This document shows positions 17,126 to 24,289 of a stretch of 64,000 nt of DNA, in pieces; position 1 is the first letter of the stretch; every line of letters starts with the position of its first letter. The notes under the pieces were generated by a model. The model worked only from the letters and a program-made list of their open reading frames with translations. It was not told the origin of the DNA and searched no databases. Source of the stretch: Lysobacter sp. FW306-1B-D06B (GTDB lineage: Bacteria > Pseudomonadota > Gammaproteobacteria > Xanthomonadales > Xanthomonadaceae); assembly GCF_038446665.1 (NCBI RefSeq), contig NZ_CP151802.1, positions 3,968,001 through 4,032,000 of the forward strand, read 5' to 3'. Made by a program: the position numbers and the translations under genes.

Positions 17126-17662
17126 TCAGGCGTAGGCGACGCGCTGCGCAAGTGCGAGGCGGCGTGCGTAGGTCCGGCGCAGCTGCTCCAGCAGCAGGCG
17201 CGAGTCGGGGTTCTGCGCCAACGCGTCGAGGATCAGCGTGGCGTTGCGGTCGAGTTCGTCGAAGGCCGGCTGCAGTTCGACCGGCGGCCGGCCCGGGCCG
17301 ACTTCGATCATCGCGGCCTGGTACTGGCGGGTCATGCCCTGGGCCTCGAGCTGCACCAGCGTCGCCTGGCGGGCGTCGGTCGCGACCGGCGTGCCGGGGT
17401 TGGCCGGGTGATCGGTTCCGGCTCGCCATACGCCGACCATGCCGACGGCCATCACCAGCGTGGCGGCCATCGCCACCGGCGCGAGCCAGCGCGGGCGCTG
17501 CGGTCGGGCCGCCTGCTGCGGCGACTGCTGCAGGCGCTGGGCGATGTCCGGCCACAGGTCGCGGGCGGGCGGTTCGTCGCGGCGCATCGCGCGCAACTGC
17601 CAGCGCAGTGCATCGGGAAGATCGTCGCGGCGGGTGTCTTCGTTGGCGTTGGGGGTGTTCAT
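17126..17662 (-). CDS. Putative membrane anti-sigma factor
   Basis: 178 residues with one membrane span at about 59-80 (APVAMAATLVMAVGMVGVW). The cytosolic N-terminal part carries LPDALRWQLRAMRRDEPPARDLW, whose first half resembles the sigma-binding helices of single-pass anti-sigma factors. The periplasmic part is helical and charged (QYQAAMIEVGPGRPP, LLLEQLRRTYARRLAL). No zinc HxxxCxxC motif is present. Its ATG overlaps the TGA of the sigma gene (ATGA), which implies translational coupling and a one-to-one product ratio. The role is inferred from position and topology. Confidence 0.75.
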   Translation of the reverse strand: MNTPNANEDTRRDDLPDALRWQLRAMRRDEPPARDLWPDIAQRLQQSPQQAARPQRPRWLAPVAMAATLVMAVGMVGVWRAGTDHPANPGTPVATDARQATLVQLEAQGMTRQYQAAMIEVGPGRPPVELQPAFDELDRNATLILDALAQNPDSRLLLEQLRRTYARRLALAQRVAYA

Positions 17663-18255
17663 GCGTGGGCCTCCAACCGGTCGCGCAACAGGGTGCGCGC
17701 GCGGTGCAATTGCGCTTTCGAACTACCGACCGCCATGCCGAGTTCGGCGGCGATCTCCTCATGCTTCCAGCCTTCCACGTCGTACAGGACCAGCACCGCG
17801 CGGGCGCGCGGCGGCAGGCTGGCGACGGCGCGTTCCAGGTCCATGGACAGCGCGGTGACATGCCCGGCCGAGTCGGCGCTGCCGATCAGGTCGAACACCT
17901 CCTCGTCCGAATCGCCCTCGTCCTGCGGGCGGCTGCGCCGGCTGCGCAGCTCCATCAGCGCGGTGTTCACGGCCAGGCGGTGCAGCCAGGTCGAGAACGC
18001 CGACTCGAAGCGGAACGCCGGCAGCGCCTGCCACGCGCGGACGAAAGCTTCCTGCGTCAGGTCCTCGGCGCGGGCGCCGTGCGCCCCGACCAGGCGGGCG
18101 ATGACGCCGTGGACGCGGCCGGCGTGGCGGCGGTACAGCGCCTCGAAGGCCCGCACCTCGCCGCGGGCAGCCGCGGCCACCAGGCTGCGCTCCTCGCCCG
18201 GATCGTCCGGGGCGGTGGGGGCATCGGTCAGGCTTTCGGTCACGACGGTCAGCAT
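17659..18255 (-). CDS. ECF-type RNA polymerase sigma factor
   Basis: 198 residues from ATG 18255. Region 2 spans about 32-100, with AEDLTQEAFVRAW (63-75) and FSTWLHRLAVNTALMELR. Region 4 spans about 140-190 with LPPRARAVLVLYDVEGWKHEEIA and a second helix ending GSSKAQLHRARTLLRDRL. The two regions are separated by an acidic linker (DEGDSDEEVFDL). It should direct RNA polymerase to a small regulon after release from the neighbouring anti-sigma factor. It heads the three-gene unit that ends with the DUF4097-like protein. The stimulus is unknown. Confidence 0.92.
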   Translation of the reverse strand: MLTVVTESLTDAPTAPDDPGEERSLVAAAARGEVRAFEALYRRHAGRVHGVIARLVGAHGARAEDLTQEAFVRAWQALPAFRFESAFSTWLHRLAVNTALMELRSRRSRPQDEGDSDEEVFDLIGSADSAGHVTALSMDLERAVASLPPRARAVLVLYDVEGWKHEEIAAELGMAVGSSKAQLHRARTLLRDRLEAHA

Positions 18256-18287
18256 GTCCCTTGTGATGCGCCGAACCGCGCGCGGGT

Positions 18288-19889
18288 TTAAGGGCCGGGG
18301 TTCTGAATGGTGTCCTGCGGCTCCCGCCAGGGCGCGAGCCCTTCCAGGAGCGGCCCCAGCTTGTCCGCGTAAGGCGCCCAGGCAGCCTTGCGGTTCTTGA
18401 TGATGCCCCCGCGCATCTGCGGGCTGCTCGCGGTGGCCACGGCGCCGGCGCGGTCCAGCGTGGTCGCCGATTCGTTCCAGGGCAGGCCGCAGAACTCGAG
18501 CACACCGCGCATCACGGCCTCCGGGTCGGCGACGAGCTCGTCGTAGTGCACATCGAGGATGCGACCGGGCATCACCGCATGCCAATGCGCCATCAGGCCG
18601 CGGTACTGGCCATACCACTCGGCCAGCTCGCGCTGGTCGTAGGAGAAGGTGTTCACGTCGGAGAACATCGTGCGCAGGTTCGAGAAGCACGTGTCCACCG
18701 GGTCGCGCACCATGTGCAGGATGCGCGCGTGCGGCAGCGCCCGGGCGATGAAGCCCAGGTTGAGGAAATTCGACGGCAGTTTCTCGGTCAGCACCGCACG
18801 GCCCCGTGCGCGGCGCGCGGTGTGTTCGAGGAAGCGTTGCCCGAGCGCGGCGTAGTCGACGTTGGGCGCGCGCTTGACCAGCTCCGCATCGACCACGCCC
18901 TTGTTGCGGTGGTCGGCGAAGTAGCGCATCTGCGAGGTGAACGAGTACGTCTCGCCGCCGTCGGTGACATCGGGATGGCCGCCCAGCAACTGCTCCAGCA
19001 GCGTGCTGCCCGAGCGGTGCATGCCGACCACGAACACCGGCCGGTACGGCGCGGGCGCATCGGCGTGCGCCTGGCCTGCGGCAACGAAGTCCGCGTCGCA
19101 GGTCTTCGCCAGTCCTTCGAACATGCGCCGCGCATCGAGCCGGTCGTGCGGCGTGAGCTGGCGCTTGGTGCGGCACGCATGCTCCAGTGCCTGCCACGAT
19201 TCGTCGAAGTCGCCCAGGTCGTGCGCTTCGTTGTGCACCGCGTAGGCGAGGTACACGCGGCTCTCGCTGCCGGCGGGCACGCGCGGGATCAGCGCCTTCA
19301 TGCGCGCGACGTGGTTGTTCTCCGGCGTCTGCTTGCGCAGGCGCGAGAGCACCCAGTGCGCCTGCGCGTAAGTCGGCAGCAGCGCGATGCACTGCTCCAG
19401 TTCCTGCTCGGCCTCGTCCATCTGGCCGAAGAACATGCGCACGACGCCGCGGAAGTAGCGCGTCGGCGGATGCTTGGGATCGCGCTGCACGGCGACGTCG
19501 AGCAGCTGCATCGCCAGGTCGTTCTCGCCGCTGGTGCTGATCAGCATGGCCATTTCGGTGAGCCACTGCGCCGAGCGGCGTTCCTGCCAGCGCGAATGCT
19601 CGATGCATTCCATCAGCAGCGCCGGCTCGTTGAACAAACGCAGCGCGCGGGCGAGGTTCAACACCGGCTCGTCGCCCTGCGGCCTGGCGGCAAGCGCGCG
19701 CACCGCGTACTCGCGCGCGTCGCGGTAGCGTCCCAGCGAAAGCGCCATGCGCGAGGCGCGCAGCATGGCCATGACGTGCTTGGGATCGCGTTCGAGCACG
19801 CCGTCGTAGGCCTTGAGCGCCGCCGCCCACTGCCCCTGCTTCGCATAGGTTTCGCCCTGCTGCCACAGCGATGCCACGTTCACGTCCAT
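18288..19889 (-). CDS. TPR-repeat sulfotransferase
   Basis: 533 residues. The N-terminal half (about 1-200) is tetratricopeptide repeats (AALKAYDGVLERDPKHVMAM, LAMQLLDVAVQRDPKHPP, EAEQELEQCIALLPTYAQAH). The C-terminal half is a PAPS-dependent sulfotransferase: 5' phosphosulfate-binding loop GMHRSGSTLLE (289-299), LTEKLPSNFLNLGFI, and 3' phosphate region HMVRDPVDTCFS (392-403). This is the class found beside TBDR genes in Xanthomonadaceae and other proteobacteria; acceptors are unknown. The ATG lies almost on top of its GGAGG site, so translation may really begin at the GTG of codon 3 (19883), which is better spaced. It overlaps the end of the preceding gene by 10 bases, so the two are co-transcribed. 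Confidence 0.9.
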   Translation of the reverse strand: MDVNVASLWQQGETYAKQGQWAAALKAYDGVLERDPKHVMAMLRASRMALSLGRYRDAREYAVRALAARPQGDEPVLNLARALRLFNEPALLMECIEHSRWQERRSAQWLTEMAMLISTSGENDLAMQLLDVAVQRDPKHPPTRYFRGVVRMFFGQMDEAEQELEQCIALLPTYAQAHWVLSRLRKQTPENNHVARMKALIPRVPAGSESRVYLAYAVHNEAHDLGDFDESWQALEHACRTKRQLTPHDRLDARRMFEGLAKTCDADFVAAGQAHADAPAPYRPVFVVGMHRSGSTLLEQLLGGHPDVTDGGETYSFTSQMRYFADHRNKGVVDAELVKRAPNVDYAALGQRFLEHTARRARGRAVLTEKLPSNFLNLGFIARALPHARILHMVRDPVDTCFSNLRTMFSDVNTFSYDQRELAEWYGQYRGLMAHWHAVMPGRILDVHYDELVADPEAVMRGVLEFCGLPWNESATTLDRAGAVATASSPQMRGGIIKNRKAAWAPYADKLGPLLEGLAPWREPQDTIQNPGP

Positions 19890-20926
19890 TCCTCCGGCGG
19901 CGTCATCGCCCGTTCGTCCTGCATCGCAGGCATTACAAACCGATCGGCCCAGGCGCGTGCGCGCGCGAGCTCCCCACGATGGTGATCGTGCACCAGTCGC
20001 GCTTCGTGTGCGCGCCGATCGGCGCTGTATTCCACCGACACCGCCTTGGCGTTGCGGCGCGCGACCTCGTCGGCCCGTGCGCGCACCACGTCGGCCGGTG
20101 CGGGCAGCCGCCACCAGCGCGAGCACGCGACCGGCACGCCGACCGGGTCGGCCGCGAGCGTCGTGAAGTCGAGCAGGCGCGCGCGGTCGCCGTACTGCGC
20201 GGACAGGCGCGCGATGAGATCGCGTTGCGCCGCCCATTGCAGGGCAACCGCGCAGAGCAGGTCCGGCGGCTGCAATGCCTGCGCCGGCAAGCGCGTGTGC
20301 AGCGAGCCGGCGCGCAGTGCGCGTTCGGCCAGCTCAGGCACTTTCGCCCGCGTGTCGGCGGGTTTCTTGAGGTTGGAGATCAGGAAGTCGTCGAGCGACG
20401 AGGTCAACAGCACGGCGCGGCTGCCGGGCGTGGCATCGAGCAGGTCCCCGGCGATGTTGAGCGCGGCGTGCGTGGCCTTGATGAGGACGCCGCCTTCGTC
20501 GCTCCACGGGCGCGACAGCAGCCGGGCCGTCGTCGCGGAGAGCTCGCCGGTGGACCAGCCGGCATGGCGCGCGTCACCGAGACGACGCAGCACCAGTGGC
20601 TCCTTCAGCGCGACCTGGTGCGGCGGGACATGCAGCGCGCGGGCGAGCAGGGTCGAGCCGCAGAAAGAGGTGTGGAACAGCCAGGCCGGCGGTCGCGGCG
20701 GCGCGGCGACGGAAGCCGCGGCATCCGCGCCCACAGGCGTCGCATCGTCGAGGCCGGCGTCGAGCCGCGTGTCCAGGAAGGTCGAACGCTCCAGCGCATC
20801 GACATCCAGCGTTGCGAACGTGAAACGCCGTTCCGGCACGTGCAGGTCGACCGGAAACCAGCGGGCGTCCGCGAGGGCGGACGACGGCGCGGATTCGGGC
20901 GACGGAGGCATCGCGGCGTCGGGCAC
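19880..20926 (-). CDS. P-loop sulfotransferase-like protein
   Basis: 348 residues. A nucleotide-binding loop of the sulfotransferase kind is visible at FHTSFCGSTLLARAL (84-98), followed by ALKEPLVLRRL; later segments are LIKATHAALNIAGDLL and AVLLTSSLDDFLISNLKKP, which resemble the PAPS-binding core in order but are strongly diverged. Residues 60-80 are low-complexity Ala/Pro. It starts 4 bases after the stop of the 2OG oxygenase and overlaps the TPR-sulfotransferase, so three genes form one tight unit. It may be a second sulfotransferase or an inactive partner. No named family was recognised beyond the superfamily. Confidence 0.7.
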   Translation of the reverse strand: MPDAAMPPSPESAPSSALADARWFPVDLHVPERRFTFATLDVDALERSTFLDTRLDAGLDDATPVGADAAASVAAPPRPPAWLFHTSFCGSTLLARALHVPPHQVALKEPLVLRRLGDARHAGWSTGELSATTARLLSRPWSDEGGVLIKATHAALNIAGDLLDATPGSRAVLLTSSLDDFLISNLKKPADTRAKVPELAERALRAGSLHTRLPAQALQPPDLLCAVALQWAAQRDLIARLSAQYGDRARLLDFTTLAADPVGVPVACSRWWRLPAPADVVRARADEVARRNAKAVSVEYSADRRAHEARLVHDHHRGELARARAWADRFVMPAMQDERAMTPPEEWT

Positions 20927-20930
20927 GACG

Positions 20931-21515
20931 TCAGCCCGGGACGCGCTGGCGCTCGAACTTGATCGCGAACGTGTAGCGCGGCGCGTAGCAGATGCGGTTC
21001 GGCGGGCGGCCGACGTGCTTGATCGCGCCGTCGAAGATCACCAGCCGTCCGGGACGCGGCTGCACGGCGCAGGCCACTTCGTCCTGCGCGTCGAAGAACA
21101 TCGTCTCCCCACCCCACTCCAGGTCCCACTGCTCGCACAGGTACCACAGCGCGGTGAGATCGTGCTGCTCGGGCAGGCAGTCGGTGTGACTGAAGAGCAT
21201 GTCGCCGAAGCTGGCGACGTTGGTGTACGCGCGGTACGGCCGGTAGCCGAACTCGCGCGTGGTGAAGCCCAGCACCGCGCGGGCCGAGATGTCGAAGATC
21301 GGCTGCTGCACCAGCGCTTCGAGCTTCACTTCGGTGGCCCAGTGCCGATGCTCGGCCGTTTCCGGGCGGGCGATCTCGGTGCGCGTGTACGCGGCCCGTT
21401 CCAGGCCGCGCACGTAGTCGCCGACGTTCGGCAGATGGCCGTCGAACACCCGCAGCGGGCGGCCGTCGATCACGAGTTCACGACTGGCCGCGAGCGCGGC
21501 GGGGTTCGTTGTCAT
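20931..21515 (-). CDS. 2OG-Fe(II) oxygenase
   Basis: 194 residues with the complete facial triad: H110 and D112 in FSHTDCLPEQHDL and H167 in IFDGAIKHVGRPP, plus R180 in APRYTFAIKF as probable 2-oxoglutarate ligand. The GGETMFFD segment between the two halves is typical of prolyl-4-hydroxylase-like 2OG oxygenases. No signal peptide. It starts 7 bases downstream of the pckG stop and ends 4 bases before the P-loop gene. A member of the same superfamily but a different family from the 14908 oxygenase. Its placement with two sulfotransferase-like proteins suggests sequential hydroxylation and sulfation of a common substrate, which is only an inference. Confidence 0.85.
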   Translation of the reverse strand: MTTNPAALAASRELVIDGRPLRVFDGHLPNVGDYVRGLERAAYTRTEIARPETAEHRHWATEVKLEALVQQPIFDISARAVLGFTTREFGYRPYRAYTNVASFGDMLFSHTDCLPEQHDLTALWYLCEQWDLEWGGETMFFDAQDEVACAVQPRPGRLVIFDGAIKHVGRPPNRICYAPRYTFAIKFERQRVPG

Positions 21516-21522
21516 GCAGTCC

Positions 21523-23337
21523 TCAGTTCGAAAGCGCCTTGGCGATGCGCTGCTGCTCGTCCTTCAACGCCTGCGGCATGCGCGGGCCGTATTCGTCCAG
21601 GTACTCGCCGATGCTGGCGAATTCCGCCTGCCAGCCTTCGCGTTCGAAGCCGAACAGCTTCGCGCGCGCTTCGTCGGTCAGGGCGACGCCTTCCAGGTTG
21701 ATCTCGTCGTTCTTCGGCAGATGACCGATCGGCGTTTCCACCGAACCGGCCTCGCCCTTCACGCGCTGGATCATCCACTCCAGCACGCGCAGGTTCTCGC
21801 CGAAGCCCGGCCACAGGAACGAACCGTCATCGCCCTTGCGGAACCAGTTGACGTGGAAGATCTTCGGCAGCTTCGCGTCGGCCTTGTCGAACGACAGCCA
21901 GTGGCTGAAGTAGTCGGCGAAGTTGTAGCCGCAGAAGGGCTTCATCGCCATCGGGTCGCGGCGCATCACGCCGACCGCGCCGGTGGCGGCGGCGGTGGTT
22001 TCCGAACCCATCGCGGCGCCGACCAGCACACCGTGCGTCCAGTCGCGCGCTTCGAACACCAGCGGCACCAGCGACGGACGACGACCGCCGAACACGATCG
22101 CGCTGATCGGCACGCCGGCGGCGCTTTCGGCTTCGGTCGAATAGCTCGGGCACTGCTTCGCGCTCACGGTGAAGCGCGAATTCGGATGCGCGGCCGGGCC
22201 CTTGGCGGCGTCGAACGCGTTGCCGCGCCAGTCGGTCACCGGCTGCTGGCCGTCGTCGAGGCCTTCCCACCACGGCTGGTTGTCGGCGGTGACGCCGACG
22301 TTGGTGAAGATGGTGTTCTTCTGGATCGAGGCGAGCGCGTTCGGGTTCGACTTCCTCGACGTGCCCGGCGCGACGCCGAAGAAACCGGCTTCCGGGTTGA
22401 TCGCGTACAGGCGGCCATCGGCACCCGGGCGCATCCAGCAGATGTCGTCGCCGACCGTCCAGACCTTCCAGCCGTCGGCGCGATAGCCTTCCGGCGGAAT
22501 CAGCATCGCCAGGTTGGTCTTGCCGCAGGCCGAGGGGAACGCGGCGGCGACGTAGTGCGTCTCGCCCTGCGGATTCTCCAGGCCCAGGATCAGCATGTGC
22601 TCGGCCAGCCAGCCTTCCGACCTGGCCTGGTGCGAGGCGATGCGCAGCGCATGGCACTTCTTGCCCAGCAGCGCGTTGCCGCCGTAGCCGGAGCCGAACG
22701 ACTTGATCGTCAGTTCTTCCGGGAAATGCATGATGAAGCGGCGTTCCGGATCGAGCTCGCCGATGGAATGCAGGCCGCGCACGAAGCTGCCTTCGCGCTC
22801 GATGCGCGCCAGGGCCGGTGCGCCCATGCGCGTCATGATGCGCATGTTGGCGACCACGTACGGGCTGTCGGTGATTTCCACGCCGCAACGCGACAGCGGG
22901 GAGTCGATCGGGCCCATGCAGTACGGGATCACGTACATCGTGCGGCCCTTCATGCAGCCGTCGAAGAGCGCGTCCATCTTCTTGTGGCCGTCGGCCGGCG
23001 ACATCCAGTGGTTGTTCGGGCCGGCGTCGTCCTGTTTGCTCGTGCACACGAAGGTCAGGTGCTCGACGCGTGCGACGTCGTCCGGATGCGAGCGGTGCAG
23101 GTAGCTGCCCGGATGCGTCTGCTCGTTGAGCTTGACCAGCGTGCCATCACGCTGCATCTGCGCGATGAGCGCGGCGTTCTCGGCGTCGCTGCCGTCGCAC
23201 CAGTGGATCGCGTCGGGCTTGGTCAGCGCGGCGACTTCTGCGACCCAGGCGTTGAGGGCGGCAAGCTTGCTGCCGTCGCTTCCCGGGGCGATGACAGGTT
23301 TGGCGACGTCATGGGAAATGGCATTCACGGACAACAT
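21523..23337 (-). CDS. pckG: Phosphoenolpyruvate carboxykinase (GTP)
   Basis: 604 residues, the usual length of the GTP-dependent class. Signatures include FPSACGKTN (267-275, nucleotide-binding P-loop with the class-specific cysteine), GDDICWMRPG (296-305), and substrate-site segments ELTIKSFGSGYGGNALLGKK around 208-227. It converts oxaloacetate and GTP to PEP and CO2, the entry step of gluconeogenesis. GGAGG directly abuts the ATG at 23337; the GTG at codon 4 (23328, giving M-NAISHDVAK) is better spaced and may be the real start. Only 7 bases separate it from the oxygenase-sulfotransferase run downstream, with no terminator seen between. Confidence 0.96.
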   Translation of the reverse strand: MLSVNAISHDVAKPVIAPGSDGSKLAALNAWVAEVAALTKPDAIHWCDGSDAENAALIAQMQRDGTLVKLNEQTHPGSYLHRSHPDDVARVEHLTFVCTSKQDDAGPNNHWMSPADGHKKMDALFDGCMKGRTMYVIPYCMGPIDSPLSRCGVEITDSPYVVANMRIMTRMGAPALARIEREGSFVRGLHSIGELDPERRFIMHFPEELTIKSFGSGYGGNALLGKKCHALRIASHQARSEGWLAEHMLILGLENPQGETHYVAAAFPSACGKTNLAMLIPPEGYRADGWKVWTVGDDICWMRPGADGRLYAINPEAGFFGVAPGTSRKSNPNALASIQKNTIFTNVGVTADNQPWWEGLDDGQQPVTDWRGNAFDAAKGPAAHPNSRFTVSAKQCPSYSTEAESAAGVPISAIVFGGRRPSLVPLVFEARDWTHGVLVGAAMGSETTAAATGAVGVMRRDPMAMKPFCGYNFADYFSHWLSFDKADAKLPKIFHVNWFRKGDDGSFLWPGFGENLRVLEWMIQRVKGEAGSVETPIGHLPKNDEINLEGVALTDEARAKLFGFEREGWQAEFASIGEYLDEYGPRMPQALKDEQQRIAKALSN

Positions 23338-23379
23338 CCTCCAGCGGGGGCCGGCGTTATTGAAAATTAGGCTGACGGA

Positions 23380-24045
23380 TCATGCTGATGGAATCAGCGT
23401 GGCCATCATGTGCTCGACATAGGCCTCGAATTCATCGTGCTGCATGCGCGCCTGGTGCAGTTGCAGGTTCAGCTGCAGGAAGCCCACGTAGGCGGCGTAC
23501 AGCAGGCGCGCGCGGTGCTGGGCGTCGGTGCGGCTGAGCCCGGCCTGGCGGAACGATGCGACGAGGTATTCGAGCCGGCGCTCGGAGACGCGGCCGATGA
23601 CCGGCTGGACTGCCGGGTGGTCGAGCGCCTTGAGCAGCTCGGAATAGATGACGTGCGATTTGAACTCGTGCGCGACCAGGGTGAACAACGCACGCAGGCG
23701 TTCGCGCGGGTCGGAGATGGGTTCGAGCTGGCCGAAGACGGTTTCCTGCTCGACCTTCTCCCAGCGCTCCAGCGCGGCCACCAGCAGGGCATCGCGCGAG
23801 GGGAAGTGCCAGTAGAAGCTGCCCTTGGTCACGCCCAGGCGACGGGCGAGCGGTTCGACCGCGACGGCGGCGACGCCCTGCTCGGCGATCAGGTCGAGCG
23901 CGGCCTGGGCCCAGTCGTCTGCACTCAGGCGTCCGGTGCGCTCGGGCGCGGCGGGGCGATCCTGGCCCGCACGCTCCTGGGCTCCGCGGTCACCGGTGCG
24001 GTCCTGCCCGGCTCCTTCCTGCTTGGTCTGCGCGTTCGAGCTCAT
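23380..24045 (-). CDS. TetR-family transcriptional regulator (probable fatty-acid-oxidation repressor)
   Basis: 221 residues from ATG 24045. A 35-residue Gln/Glu/Arg-rich leader precedes the TetR DNA-binding domain (about 42-92), whose helix-turn-helix contains VAVEPLARRLGVTKGSFYWHF. The C-terminal ligand domain reads as the type often paired with acyl-CoA dehydrogenases. It is divergent from fadE with about 245 bases between, containing two copies of CCATACGG in opposite orientation. An ATG six codons upstream (24063) sits inside one of these sites, which favours 24045. Regulation of fadE and of itself by acyl-CoA is inferred from context. Confidence 0.85.
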   Translation of the reverse strand: MSSNAQTKQEGAGQDRTGDRGAQERAGQDRPAAPERTGRLSADDWAQAALDLIAEQGVAAVAVEPLARRLGVTKGSFYWHFPSRDALLVAALERWEKVEQETVFGQLEPISDPRERLRALFTLVAHEFKSHVIYSELLKALDHPAVQPVIGRVSERRLEYLVASFRQAGLSRTDAQHRARLLYAAYVGFLQLNLQLHQARMQHDEFEAYVEHMMATLIPSA

Positions 24046-24059
24046 GGCGGCAAGTTTAA

Positions 24060-24169
24060 CCATACGGCAGTGGCGGTAACAGTATGCGCCCCGTCAAGAT
24101 GGCCGAAAGAAGGCATGAAGACGGTCGGTTGACAGCAAGGATGGGATATTACCATACTCGGCCGTATGG
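24060..24169. promoter_or_regulatory. Candidate operator sites between tetR and fadE
   Basis: CCATAC-TCGGCC-GTATGG (24152-24169) is a perfect inverted repeat. Its right half CCGTATGG is the complement of CCATACGG, which also occurs at 24060-24067 across the regulator start. TetR regulators commonly bind such palindromes between divergent genes. Inferred. Confidence 0.55.
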
Positions 24170-24289
24170 CAAGCGTTTGATGCGCGCGCTTGAACGCCTT
24201 GTTTCCATAAAAGGCCCCTGCGCATCGACGCAACCCGACCCAACATATCCATCAACTGGACACTGCCGCACCGCTGCTGGAGCGCCGTC

